Assembly: GCA_015057025.1 (NCBI GenBank)
Contig: SVFD01000009.1
Span: 24,696-88,695 of the forward strand
DNA length: 64,000 nucleotides
Source: Lachnospiraceae bacterium
GTDB taxonomy: Bacteria > Bacillota > Clostridia > Lachnospirales > Lachnospiraceae
Direction of reading: 5' to 3'
Both the position numbers and the translations under genes were made by a program. Shown one piece after another: positions 15,052 through 23,489 of this stretch. The notes beneath the pieces are model-generated. The model had not been told where the DNA came from, did not search any database, and saw only the letters and a program-made list of their open reading frames with translations. Position 1 is the stretch's first letter. Every line of letters starts with the position of its first letter.

Positions 15052-18000
15052 TTACCTTTCTGTATCCTGCATACTAAGAATAAATAATTTTGCCGTTTCG
15101 TATAAGTCTCTGGTTGAACCACCGTCTTCGACACTCTTGTCATGTCTTCGATACAAAAAGGTTCCGTCCAGTTTCTCACTGTAAAGATATCTGATATCGC
15201 CTGCTTCTTTGCCTGCTTCGGCAAGTTTATCTTCAAATCTGCCATCTGCCTTAAGAGCCTCCGTGCCCTCTTCGCTGTCGCATGCGATGTAGCCCTGTAC
15301 CTTCTCCTCCGTGAGTCTGAACTGTGCTACAATATTACCATATTTTTCTGTGGAAAGAGTTGCTATGACATTTCCGTCATTTTTTCCCTTATGTACAATT
15401 TTTACGCGGATGCCCTGAAGCTTACCGTTAATATATGCGGGAATTTCATAATTCTCTTCTCTCATCAGATTTCCCGTAAAAGAAAGCTGTTTGTAAGCTG
15501 AAGTCATGGACTTAATATCAATGCGTCCAATTTCGTCATTCAATATACTCTCTTCTATCAGACTTTCCGTCTGCTTAAGAAGCTTAGCATATGCTTCCGT
15601 TACGCTTTCCTGATCCGTAAAAGCATCCTGCAGGGCAAATACCGCTTCTTCCAAAGCACTGATTTCGCTTTCGGCTACCGGACTGTCACTACCTGTTGCC
15701 TGTAACTGTGACGCGCCTTCTTTTAAACCTTCTCCGGTATTCTTACGGCTTTTACCACTTCTATATTCGTCCTCTGCGACATTTTGGAAAATACTCCATG
15801 CACCCTGTAACGTATCCGGTGCCTTCAAAAGCATTTGCATGGATTGTATGTTATCGGGTGTTACTTCCTGATTATAATGCATCAGTTCTTCCACCGCATC
15901 AGAATTGTCACCGGTAAGAATTTCTCTTAACTCACCCAAATCCTCTGCCAAAACTTCCGCATTTACTTCATCACTACCGATTACCGCACTCTCAAATCCT
16001 TTTAGAATCTGGTCGCTGATATTGAATTCATAGCCGGCTGTTTTGGCCAGATTACCGAAGCTGTCATCAATGCTGTAATCCATTCCGGTACTTTTGCCGC
16101 TTCGCATAGCAGATAAAAGATTTTTAAAAGTCATTTCTGCACCCTGACTTAAAACATTACCCACCAGCGCACCATCAGATTTCTCTATCTGATGTAAAAG
16201 TCGATAGATTCCAATGTAGGATTCTCTCTCTTCCGGCGTGATCTCGTGATTCTTTTCCAGTTTAAAAAGGAATTTGCTGTATTTCTCCGCTGTCTGCTCG
16301 ATAGTTGTTTCATAGGCATCCAGCTGATTCTCAAGAGTTGTTAAATCTGTTTCCAAAGGATTGATTCCGTCACGAATTAACTGCAATGTTGACGCAGGTG
16401 TCATTTTGTTCATAATTCGCTGTAATCCCGCATCCGCATCTCTTACGGATTCAATATTGGAAACCGTAACTTCCATACTGTTATAACCCAAAATTCTTAC
16501 CGCTCTGCGATTGGTATCATTGATATCAAATTTTAAATCCTTTAAAATATCGTCTACATTATTAAAAGCCTTCTTAATGGAATCTCCTAAGTCTGCGCGA
16601 ACTTCTGTGCTGAGCAATTCGTACTGCTCTCCGGCTTTTAGATAATCCTGACGCATAGCCTCGCCCATATCATGAACGGAGGATAACGTATGTACACCTT
16701 CTGTCTGTACAATTTTACCAACGGTTGCCGCCGGCATAAAAGCCAATGTAACAAGCTTATCGTTTGTCGCCTGCCAAAGAGTTGCTTTCTGCGCTGCTTC
16801 TGCATCCTTAGGGAATAAGGTGTTTTGTCTTTGTGCTTCTACAGCCTTTAAATCTTCTACCAATTGTGAAAGCTCTGTAGTCTCAATATTGTAACCAAGC
16901 TTCATAAGCCTGTAATTATTCTCTATCGTCATTGCAAGTCTGGTTTCTTCCAGTATACGCATTGCCTTAATCAAATCCGGATTTTCACTGCTTACAGCCA
17001 CGTCGGCCTCTGTCAGATTACTCATACCGCTTACTGCTTCCACAGATGCACTTGATGCTTCTACCGAAAGACTAACACCATCTTTACCAACAGTTCCTTC
17101 AATGCGGATAGACTGCATTGCCACGCGTAACTCCTTAATATTTAAAGATTTACCGCCTTCCACAACGACTTTTACCGCTTCGAAGCTAAAAGACTGTACA
17201 TCTTCATATGCCTGCACCGCTTCGGTTAATTTACTTGATGTATTATTTAGGTATGCTTCCTTGGCTTCCCTGCCATCGGCTATGGCATTCGCAATACATT
17301 TTGCCACATCCTCTTCTGCCATAGGCATTTGCAAACCTTTTAAATCGTTAAGAAATTTAATGTTGGTTTCATTAAATAAAATACCGCTTTTTACAAGCCA
17401 CTGTGCTTTCTTTAGTGTTTCATCATTCACAGGAAGACCTGCACGCTCTATGGTCTGCGATAATCTTACTTCCATTGACTTCCAATCAAACTCAGATGAC
17501 TGCTTTGTCATATATCCGCCAATGTCATCCGAATAATATCCGCCCATGTTTTCGGAAACCTCAGCTCCCGAAAATCTGACTCTGTATAAATGATCAATGG
17601 TAGGATCAATGCCGTTTCGTAACAGATAATCACACATACCGTCTGTAATTTCCGGAATTTCGCCCGCCAGTTGCAAGGCTTCTGCAGCACTTTGTACATT
17701 CTTTGCCGTCATGGGAATATCTGCTTCATGAAAAGCCTTTTTTATTGCATTGGCAGCACTTTCGCTTCCGGTAATTTCCTGAAGAACTTCATCCGATAAA
17801 TCATCATTATAACCTTCAACAATCACACCGCTTTGTGCAAGTTTTGCTTTAATTTCATCCGTAACGGTAACCGTTGTTTCTATAGAGGTCTCCCCCGGTT
17901 TATAACCTTCTTTTATCAATTGTTCATAATCTTCATCCGACATCGAATTTGACATCACTGTCATATAGTTGCGATTAGCGGTTACATCCATAGCACCTGC

Positions 18001-18189
18001 ATTCTTCATAATATCCTGCAAATTCTGTCCCTGTCCTTCATACGCAGATACACCACCGTTGCTTCCGGTAATGGACATGGCAAAATCTGTGGCTTTAATC
18101 ACGCGGGAAGCGTTGTTTTCCACAGGCCTTGCATAAGTTGTATTCACTTGCGTATCTTCCTGAGCGGAATTTGTATATAAATGAATCAT
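15052..18189 (-). CDS. Large DUF6240-type flagellar-locus protein with FliK-like C-terminus
   Basis: A 1045-residue protein of mostly helical, acidic repeats that I associate with DUF6240. The ATG at 18189 has GAGGTG four bases upstream; a TTG at 18201 is part of that ribosome site and is rejected. No membrane segment or signal peptide is seen, so any export would be through the flagellar system. Residues about 905-1000 (YINGKLQGIRVKIVHKG, NVIATLSTEKYGNIVAQFRLTEEKVQGYIA, LAEAGKEAGDI) resemble the C-terminal domain of hook-length control proteins. It is first in the unit with flagellin and fliS. A role in flagellar assembly is likely; the exact role is inference. Confidence 0.75.
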   Translation of the reverse strand: MIHLYTNSAQEDTQVNTTYARPVENNASRVIKATDFAMSITGSNGGVSAYEGQGQNLQDIMKNAGAMDVTANRNYMTVMSNSMSDEDYEQLIKEGYKPGETSIETTVTVTDEIKAKLAQSGVIVEGYNDDLSDEVLQEITGSESAANAIKKAFHEADIPMTAKNVQSAAEALQLAGEIPEITDGMCDYLLRNGIDPTIDHLYRVRFSGAEVSENMGGYYSDDIGGYMTKQSSEFDWKSMEVRLSQTIERAGLPVNDETLKKAQWLVKSGILFNETNIKFLNDLKGLQMPMAEEDVAKCIANAIADGREAKEAYLNNTSSKLTEAVQAYEDVQSFSFEAVKVVVEGGKSLNIKELRVAMQSIRIEGTVGKDGVSLSVEASSASVEAVSGMSNLTEADVAVSSENPDLIKAMRILEETRLAMTIENNYRLMKLGYNIETTELSQLVEDLKAVEAQRQNTLFPKDAEAAQKATLWQATNDKLVTLAFMPAATVGKIVQTEGVHTLSSVHDMGEAMRQDYLKAGEQYELLSTEVRADLGDSIKKAFNNVDDILKDLKFDINDTNRRAVRILGYNSMEVTVSNIESVRDADAGLQRIMNKMTPASTLQLIRDGINPLETDLTTLENQLDAYETTIEQTAEKYSKFLFKLEKNHEITPEERESYIGIYRLLHQIEKSDGALVGNVLSQGAEMTFKNLLSAMRSGKSTGMDYSIDDSFGNLAKTAGYEFNISDQILKGFESAVIGSDEVNAEVLAEDLGELREILTGDNSDAVEELMHYNQEVTPDNIQSMQMLLKAPDTLQGAWSIFQNVAEDEYRSGKSRKNTGEGLKEGASQLQATGSDSPVAESEISALEEAVFALQDAFTDQESVTEAYAKLLKQTESLIEESILNDEIGRIDIKSMTSAYKQLSFTGNLMREENYEIPAYINGKLQGIRVKIVHKGKNDGNVIATLSTEKYGNIVAQFRLTEEKVQGYIACDSEEGTEALKADGRFEDKLAEAGKEAGDIRYLYSEKLDGTFLYRRHDKSVEDGGSTRDLYETAKLFILSMQDTER

Positions 18190-18224
18190 GCCGCACCTCA
18201 AGTCTTAATTTAAAGTCACTATTT

Positions 18225-18251
18225 ATTTCGGATAAAAGGTACAAAAAATTA
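18225..18251 (-). promoter_or_regulatory. Sigma-28 (FliA/SigD)-type flagellar promoter
   Basis: On the minus strand: TAAT (18251-18248), 15 bases, TCCGAAAT (18232-18225). The consensus is TAAA, 15 bases, GCCGATAT, so the spacing is exact with three mismatches in all. The predicted start near 18218 is about 29 bases before the ATG at 18189. It would drive the large DUF6240-type gene, flagellin and fliS together. Confidence 0.72.
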
Positions 18252-18318
18252 ACCCCTCCCGGTAATTGTATCCGACGCAGCACTCCTCTCTTGCCGTAAA
18301 AGAAAATCTTTTTCCAAT

Positions 18319-18355
18319 AAAAAACCGCCTTAAAAAAAACTTTATTTTAAGGCAG
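18319..18355 (-). terminator. Rho-independent terminator of the MATE-DUF4190-HAD operon
   Basis: CCGCCTTAAAA (18325-18335) pairs with TTTTAAGGCAG (18345-18355), with one mismatch. On the minus strand the stem is followed by TTTTTTATT. It lies 20 bases after the HAD phosphatase stop. Confidence 0.85.
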
Positions 18356-18374
18356 TTCGTATGATTCTTCTGTT

Positions 18375-18980
18375 TTATCTTCCGATGATTTCATTTAATT
18401 TGGCGCTTACTTCCTTGTAATCGGTAAAATGAATTCCCGTGATGCCTACGCTTTCGGCACCTTCGATGTTGGCAATTCTGTCATCGATAAAAACGGTCTC
18501 CTCTGCTTTTAAATCAAACTTTTCAAGGAGGCGCTCATAGATTTCCTTGTCGGGTTTGGTCATCTTTTCATGAGAAGATACCAAAACATCATCTATGTAG
18601 GGCAGGAAAGTAAAGCACTGCTCTGCGGTATTTTTATAAAGGCTTCTGGGATAGTTGGTGAGAAGGTATGTGTGGTATCCTTTCTCCTGCAAGCCCTTTA
18701 CCCAGTCTTTTGCATAGGGAAACGCTTCAATGGTAAGATGAATATTTTTCCAAAATGCCCATGCTTTATCCTCCAAGCCGGGGAGCTTGGCTACCATGCC
18801 GGCAATGACATCTTCTTCCTCCATAATGCCTCTGTCCAACTCATTCCACATGGGTCCGTTTACCATGACTGAAGAAATCACTTCGATTTCTTCAGACGTG
18901 CATCCCACATCTGCCATAACCTGACGCCATTTAAAATCAACCAAAACCATTCCTACATCAAATACAATGTTTTTAATCAT
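18375..18980 (-). CDS. HAD family hydrolase, YihX-like
   Basis: A 201-residue haloacid dehalogenase-superfamily phosphatase. Motif I is FDVGMVLVDF, where the usual second aspartate is glycine, as in the YihX/DxGN subgroup that acts on sugar phosphates. Motif II is LLTNYP, motif III KPDKEIYERLL and motif IV VFIDDRIANIEGA. A small helical cap fits between motifs I and II. It is cytoplasmic. AGAGGTGA precedes the ATG. It is last in a three-gene operon after a MATE transporter and a DUF4190 protein. The substrate is unknown; alpha-glucose-1-phosphate is only a family precedent. Confidence 0.88.
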   Translation of the reverse strand: MIKNIVFDVGMVLVDFKWRQVMADVGCTSEEIEVISSVMVNGPMWNELDRGIMEEEDVIAGMVAKLPGLEDKAWAFWKNIHLTIEAFPYAKDWVKGLQEKGYHTYLLTNYPRSLYKNTAEQCFTFLPYIDDVLVSSHEKMTKPDKEIYERLLEKFDLKAEETVFIDDRIANIEGAESVGITGIHFTDYKEVSAKLNEIIGR

Positions 18981-18991
18981 ACATTCACCTC

Positions 18992-19609
18992 TTACCTATA
19001 TTCTTCGTCCACGGAAGGCCAAACTTCCCATTCCTCAACACCATTGGTAATATAAATGGCTTTACATTCCGTTTCACCCAATTCAATTACATAAGCATAT
19101 GCTCCGTTTCCTGTGTAAGTGGGATTATGAAACTGACCGTCACTCCATATCGTAGCAACGCTCTCTTCCACACAATCAGGAACAACGGCATCTTCTGCAA
19201 TTATAATTTTGGTACCTATAATATCGGGTAATTCCTCTTCATACGGTCCTACATACAACCATTTCGTTGCAGATGCCATAGCCTCAGCAATTTGAACATC
19301 AAACTTTTTGCTAATGGAATTTCGAATAGACTGCATACCGAAAGAAAATAGCACAATGACAAGAATACTTCCTATCAAACCTATAACAGAAGTAATCATA
19401 CCGGCCTTAGCAAGTTTTTTTCCCTCCAAAAATTTTCTATCAATATTTATAAATGCAAGGATACTGACGATAATACCGGGGATTCCAAAGTAAAATCCTC
19501 CCAGTCCTATTGCAAGGGAAATCGAACCGATTCCTAAAATCAGCGCTGCTATAGCCAATTTTGAAGTCTTTATTTTTTCATATTCTACTACATTTTGAGT
19601 CTGCTCCAT
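18992..19609 (-). CDS. DUF4190-type membrane protein
   Basis: A 205-residue protein. Residues 15-100 contain Gly/Ile-rich membrane segments with the pattern LAIAALILGIGSISLAIGLGGFYFGIPGIIVSILAFINI and AKAGMITSVIGLIGSI, typical of DUF4190. The remaining 100 residues are extracytoplasmic, with a Thr/Glu-rich beta region and no recognised domain. The gene starts one base after the MATE stop and is followed by the HAD gene after 11 bases. Function is unknown. Confidence 0.8.
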   Translation of the reverse strand: MEQTQNVVEYEKIKTSKLAIAALILGIGSISLAIGLGGFYFGIPGIIVSILAFINIDRKFLEGKKLAKAGMITSVIGLIGSILVIVLFSFGMQSIRNSISKKFDVQIAEAMASATKWLYVGPYEEELPDIIGTKIIIAEDAVVPDCVEESVATIWSDGQFHNPTYTGNGAYAYVIELGETECKAIYITNGVEEWEVWPSVDEEYR

Positions 19610-19610
19610 C

Positions 19611-21008
19611 TTATTCTCCTCCTTTTATTCCCGTATCCTGTATTTTCCGAAGAAACCACAAACCAAACACCATGGAAATCACCAATGTAAAAACATCCGC
19701 CACCGGCTGTGCAATCAAGATTCCCGTAAAATCAAAAAATGCGGGTAGAATATACAATAGCGGAATAAAGCAGATTCCCTGCCTGCAAGACGCTACCACA
19801 GACGCGGTAAAAGATTGTCCGCAAGCCTGTAAAAGCATGTTACACATAACAATCCACGCATTCAGCGGAAATGTCAGACATTGCGCCCTTAACGCAAAAG
19901 TACCGATTTCCGTTACCAAAGGGTCACCATCACGCATAATCTCCACCAGATGCGGGGCAAAAACATATCCCACAACGGCTATCACAATCAGGAAAACCAG
20001 TGAGGTTTTTACGCAAAACCAGAACGATTCTTTTACTCTTTTATATATTTTGGCTCCGTAATTAAAACTGCATACCGGCTGGAATCCTTGTCCAAAACCA
20101 ATGAGTGCAGAATTGGCAAACATGGTAATACGTGAAACGATCGATAATCCTGCAATTGCCGCATCCGCATATACAACTGCCAAAGCCGGCTCGGCATGAA
20201 GCATGGCAATATCCCTTGCAGAAGTATTCATAAGCATAACCGAAATGCTGGCAATTCCCTGACGACACAAAGACGGCATTCCACCTGCAACAATTTCCGG
20301 CAAAAGGCGGAACACAAATGGATTCTTTTTTAAGGTAATGGGAATATTACCTCCAAAATGCGTGGCTCCAAGCAACAACAAAAAGCTCACACCCTGACTA
20401 ATGATTGTGGCATATGCTGCCCCCTTAATCCCCATGTCAAATGTAAACATCAACAGCGGGTCCAAAGCAATATTAATAATTGCTCCTACAATAATTCCAA
20501 TCATTGCATACATGGCGTTGCCTTGATAACGCATCTGATTATTCAAAACAAAGGATGCCATCATATATGGGCTACCAATTAAAATAATTCTCATATAATC
20601 TACGGCATAGGGCAAGATAGTATCCGTCGAACCTAATAAATACGCTAAGGGTTCTACAAAGATCAAGCCTACTATCATAAAAACAATACCAAAAACCAGG
20701 CAAAAAAAGAAACCTGCATTAGCAATGCGGGATGCTTCCTCTCTATCTTGCTCACCTAATTTACGTGCCATAAAATTTCCCGCACCATGGCCGAAAAGGA
20801 AACCAAACGCTTGTATAAAAGCCATTAAAGAAAACACAACCCCCACTGCTGCAGTAGCTGATGTATCTATCTTACCAACAAAATAAGTATCTACCATATT
20901 ATAAAAAGTAGTTACTAACATACTTATAATCGTAGGCACCGCCAATGAACCCACCAATTTAGGAATTGGTTCTGTCGTCATCCGAATAAATTTTTCTTCC
21001 TGATTCAT
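19611..21008 (-). CDS. MATE family efflux transporter
   Basis: A 465-residue, 12-helix antiporter that exports cationic drugs or metabolites in exchange for Na+ or H+. Family features include LAVPTIISMLVTTFYNMVDTYFVGKI in helix 1-2, GHGAGNFMARKLGEQD, and the second-half counterpart LIGFGQGFQPVCSFNYGA. The ATG at 21008 lies nine bases after GGTG; a GTG four codons upstream is possible but overlaps that site. A sigma-A promoter at 21051-21079 drives it. Substrate cannot be deduced. Confidence 0.93.
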   Translation of the reverse strand: MNQEEKFIRMTTEPIPKLVGSLAVPTIISMLVTTFYNMVDTYFVGKIDTSATAAVGVVFSLMAFIQAFGFLFGHGAGNFMARKLGEQDREEASRIANAGFFFCLVFGIVFMIVGLIFVEPLAYLLGSTDTILPYAVDYMRIILIGSPYMMASFVLNNQMRYQGNAMYAMIGIIVGAIINIALDPLLMFTFDMGIKGAAYATIISQGVSFLLLLGATHFGGNIPITLKKNPFVFRLLPEIVAGGMPSLCRQGIASISVMLMNTSARDIAMLHAEPALAVVYADAAIAGLSIVSRITMFANSALIGFGQGFQPVCSFNYGAKIYKRVKESFWFCVKTSLVFLIVIAVVGYVFAPHLVEIMRDGDPLVTEIGTFALRAQCLTFPLNAWIVMCNMLLQACGQSFTASVVASCRQGICFIPLLYILPAFFDFTGILIAQPVADVFTLVISMVFGLWFLRKIQDTGIKGGE

Positions 21009-21050
21009 ACTATTATTCACCGTCCAAACATATACATATCTGACTCTTTC

Positions 21051-21079
21051 ATTATATAGTTAGAAATCACCTCTTGCAA
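21051..21079 (-). promoter_or_regulatory. Sigma-A promoter of the MATE operon
   Basis: On the minus strand: TTGCAA (21079-21074), 17 bases, TATAAT (21056-21051). The start point near 21044 leaves a leader of about 36 bases. It diverges from the KdpDE-like promoter at 21150-21178. Confidence 0.8.
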
Positions 21080-21149
21080 TCCCTTTCCTTCTTTCCCAAC
21101 ACCTTTCCTCTTTATTGTAAAAGGCACCTTACTTTTACTGTTTCTTAAC

Positions 21150-21178
21150 TTGTAACCGCTTTTAGCTTGTAATATAAT
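21150..21178 (+). promoter_or_regulatory. Sigma-A promoter abutting the sensor kinase start codon
   Basis: TTGTAA (21150-21155), 17 bases, TATAAT (21173-21178). Only six bases separate the -10 box from the ATG at 21185, so transcription should start at or one base before the start codon. No ribosome site exists upstream, consistent with a leaderless message. Confidence 0.75.
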
Positions 21179-21184
21179 AAGCAC

Positions 21185-22243
21185 ATGAAAAAACATAAGC
21201 AATTGATTTTAGACGGGATTTTTACCATAATTACTCTAATCCTGCTCTTTGCAGTTAACTTAATTATTGAAATTGTCTTTGATACAAGAACTTTAATTCC
21301 CATGATATTTGTATTGGGTGTTTTTTTGGTGTCGTTAAAGACTCAGGGCTATTTTTGGGGTATTACTGCATCTTTTTTAAGCGTTTTAGCTGTAAACTAT
21401 GCTTTTACTTTTCCCTATTATGCCTTTGACTTAATTTCTCCGGAATGTATTTTTTCCGCAGTAGTTATGATGATTGTCGCTGTAATGACAGGAGCTTTGA
21501 CTACACAGCTAAAAGCGCAGGAAAAAATCAAAGCAGAAAGTGAAATGGAACGTATGCGTGCCAATTTGTTACGTGCCGTATCCCACGATTTGCGCACTCC
21601 CCTAACTTCCATTTACGGCTCGACTTCTGCTGTAATTGAAAATTATGAAACTCTATCCCGGGAGCAGAACTTAAAACTTCTTGGTGATGTACAAAAAGAT
21701 TCACAGTGGTTAATTCATATGGTCGAAAATCTTCTTTCCGTGACGCGAATTGACAGTAATAAAGTCCGCGTCAGCAAAACCCCTGTGGTATTAGAAGAAT
21801 TAATAGACTCTGTTCTGGTAAAATTCAAAAAGCGTTGCCCGGAACAGGAAATAGTCGTTGAAATTCCTGACGATTTTATCAGTATCCCTATGGACCCCAT
21901 TTTAATTGAACAGGTTCTTTTAAACATTTTGGAAAATGCGGTTTACCATGCTATCGGCATGACGGAATTAATTTTACAGGTAGAAATAAAAGAGAATAAG
22001 GCTGTTTTTTCTGTATTGGATAATGGATGCGGCATTCCCGCTGACAGAAAAGATAAACTTTTTAGCGGATACATCGGCCGCTCTGATGCCCCTGCTGATG
22101 GCAGCCGTAATAATATGGGGATCGGTTTGTCTGTTTGTTCCACCATCGTAAAAGCTCACGGTGGCGAAATACATGCAAAGAATCGCGAAGAAGGTGGCTC
22201 TATCTTTTATTTTACATTGGGATTGGAGGATATGAATGAGTAG
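21185..22243 (+). CDS. KdpD-like sensor histidine kinase (short form)
   Basis: A 352-residue membrane kinase. Residues 10-105 hold four helices of the DUF4118 type found in the middle of KdpD; the N-terminal KdpD and Usp domains of the full protein are absent. The phospho-acceptor box is AVSHDLRTPLTSIYG near residue 137. The ATPase has N box LLNILENAVYH, G1 LDNGCGIP and G2 GIGLSVC. It should phosphorylate the response regulator encoded by the overlapping next gene. No kdpFABC potassium pump genes are nearby. The ATG is preceded by no ribosome site and lies directly after the promoter. Confidence 0.9.
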   Translation: MKKHKQLILDGIFTIITLILLFAVNLIIEIVFDTRTLIPMIFVLGVFLVSLKTQGYFWGITASFLSVLAVNYAFTFPYYAFDLISPECIFSAVVMMIVAVMTGALTTQLKAQEKIKAESEMERMRANLLRAVSHDLRTPLTSIYGSTSAVIENYETLSREQNLKLLGDVQKDSQWLIHMVENLLSVTRIDSNKVRVSKTPVVLEELIDSVLVKFKKRCPEQEIVVEIPDDFISIPMDPILIEQVLLNILENAVYHAIGMTELILQVEIKENKAVFSVLDNGCGIPADRKDKLFSGYIGRSDAPADGSRNNMGIGLSVCSTIVKAHGGEIHAKNREEGGSIFYFTLGLEDMNE

Positions 22244-22943
22244 TAAGTATAAAATTCTTGTTATTGAAGATGAAAATAATATTAGAAATTTTATCGAAAC
22301 TATCTTAAATGCAAATGATTATCAGACTTTGCCTGCCGCCTCTTATGAACAGGGGCTTCTTATGTATGCCTCGCATACACCTGACTTAGTTATGCTTGAT
22401 TTAGGCCTGCCAGATAAAGATGGTATAGAATTTATTCGCTTTATTCGCAAAACCGATGCTACTCCAATTATTGTTTTATCAGCTCGCACCGGCGAAAGCG
22501 ATAAAATTGAAGCATTGGATTTAGGCGCCAACGACTATATCACCAAGCCCTTTGGCACCGGTGAACTTCTCGCCAGGGTTCGTGCAACATTACGCAATAA
22601 TCGACCCGGCATGAGTGCAGGCTCTTTACCCGGAGAAAAATTTAGTTTATATGATTTAATAATTGATTATGACCGCCGAATGGTTTTTATTGGCGAAGAA
22701 GAAATCAAACTGACACAAACCGAATATAATATCCTTGCCTTACTATCTTATCACACAGGCAAAGTAATGACTTATGCGGCTATTATTAAAGAAATCTGGG
22801 GTTCCTCTGACGACGGCAGCATCAAAAAGCTTCAGGTAAATATGGCAAATATCCGCAAGAAACTGGGTTCTAAACCCGGTGATAATCAATACATTATTAA
22901 TGAGTTGGGCGTCGGTTATCGTATGAATGAAGAGAACATATAA
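22236..22943 (+). CDS. KdpE-like OmpR-family response regulator
   Basis: A 235-residue two-domain regulator. The receiver has EDE near residue 10, the phospho-acceptor aspartate in LVMLDLGLPDKDG, the Thr/Ser in IIVLSAR and the lysine in ITKPF. The C-terminal winged helix (KLTQTEYNILALLSYHTGKVMTYAAIIKEIWG, MANIRKKLG, YIINELGVGYRM) binds DNA. It overlaps the kinase gene by eight bases. Its targets are unknown, since no kdp operon is in the window. Confidence 0.93.
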   Translation: MSSKYKILVIEDENNIRNFIETILNANDYQTLPAASYEQGLLMYASHTPDLVMLDLGLPDKDGIEFIRFIRKTDATPIIVLSARTGESDKIEALDLGANDYITKPFGTGELLARVRATLRNNRPGMSAGSLPGEKFSLYDLIIDYDRRMVFIGEEEIKLTQTEYNILALLSYHTGKVMTYAAIIKEIWGSSDDGSIKKLQVNMANIRKKLGSKPGDNQYIINELGVGYRMNEENI

Positions 22944-22991
22944 ATTCTGTAATACCTCATATAACTCTTAATACTATTTTTTATTAAAAAA

Positions 22992-23030
22992 ACATGTAAA
23001 ATCTAAAAATTTTACATGTTTTTTCTTCTT
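22992..23030 (+). terminator. Terminator after the KdpE-like gene, possibly bidirectional
   Basis: ACATGTAAAAT (22992-23002) and ATTTTACATGT (23009-23019) form a perfect 11-bp stem followed by TTTTTTCTTCTT on the plus strand. An A-run before the stem could let it also stop the minus-strand small gene that ends at 23039. Confidence 0.85.
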
Positions 23031-23038
23031 TTATGTAA

Positions 23039-23260
23039 TTAGAACAATTTCTTAATGGAATCCATAGCTCCTGAAAGCTTGTCTCCGGCAACTTTTGCCT
23101 TAACTCCATCAATAACCTTATCAACCATTCCATCAGGTATATCAATACCGGTAGCTTTTTCAATCGCTTTTTCAGGATCCTTCATAAAATCTTCCTTAAA
23201 ATCAGGGTCCTTTTTAATTTTTTCTACAATTTCTTCAATTTTCTCTTTAATGTTATCCAT
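23039..23260 (-). CDS. Small helical protein resembling NHLP-type leader peptides
   Basis: A 73-residue, highly charged protein with no Cys. The pattern DPDFKEDFMKDPEKAIEKATGIDIPDGMVDKVIDGVKAK recalls nitrile-hydratase-like (NHLP) leader peptides of RiPP precursors. The C-terminal DKLSGAMDSIKKLF could be either a helix or a short core. No modifying enzyme or exporter lies nearby. AAAGGAG is 13 bases from the ATG, rather far. It stands alone between two terminators. It may equally be a stand-alone cytoplasmic small protein; function is not known. Confidence 0.7.
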   Translation of the reverse strand: MDNIKEKIEEIVEKIKKDPDFKEDFMKDPEKAIEKATGIDIPDGMVDKVIDGVKAKVAGDKLSGAMDSIKKLF

Positions 23261-23343
23261 TTTTATTCTTATGCTCCTTTCATAATAGCAAATTTATTCT
23301 ATATTTATATCGGATTTTTTCATTAAAAATTAAGCAATAAACG

Positions 23344-23369
23344 AAAAAAGTCCCACCGGAAGGTGGAAC
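23344..23369 (-). terminator. Terminator of the tRNA-Pro gene
   Basis: GTCCCACC (23350-23357) and GGTGGAAC (23362-23369) form a stem with a four-base loop, followed on the minus strand by TTTTTTCG. It lies 11 bases after the 3' end of the tRNA. Confidence 0.85.
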
Positions 23370-23380
23370 TTTCTTTTCAT

Positions 23381-23453
23381 CGATGCGACAGGATTTGAAC
23401 CTGCGACCTCTGCGTCCCGAACGCAGCGCTCTACCAAGCTGAGCCACGCATCG
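23381..23453 (-). tRNA. tRNA-Pro (anticodon CGG)
   Basis: A 73-base cloverleaf on the minus strand: acceptor CGATGCG/CGCATCG, D stem GCTC/GAGC, anticodon stem CTGCG/CGCAG with loop TTCGGGA, T arm GCAGG TTCAAAT CCTGT. The anticodon CGG reads proline codon CCG. CCA is not encoded directly after the acceptor. It has its own promoter at 23490-23518 and terminator at 23344-23369, so it is a single-gene transcript. Confidence 0.95.
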
Positions 23454-23458
23454 CTAAT

Positions 23459-23489
23459 ATTCAAGGGTCATTTTTTATGACCATTGAAT
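23459..23489. promoter_or_regulatory. Inverted repeat at the tRNA-Pro transcription start
   Basis: ATTCAAGGGTCAT (23459-23471) and ATGACCATTGAAT (23477-23489) pair at 12 of 13 positions around a five-base T-rich loop. It begins right after the -10 box of the tRNA-Pro promoter and spans the predicted start point. It could be a 5' leader hairpin or an operator; no T-run follows it, so it is not a good terminator of the gene at 23525. Confidence 0.6.

Noticed and set aside
17102..17536. 144-codon plus-strand open frame inside the large flagellar-locus gene
   Set aside because: Antisense shadow; the minus-strand frame is continuous for 3.1 kb with good start and context.
19561..20061. 166-codon plus-strand open frame
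   Set aside because: Antisense to the MATE and DUF4190 genes, no ribosome site, no recognisable domain.
21185..22943. Potassium-responsive Kdp locus
   Set aside because: Only a shortened KdpD-like kinase and regulator are present; no kdpA, kdpB, kdpC or kdpF gene is in the window.
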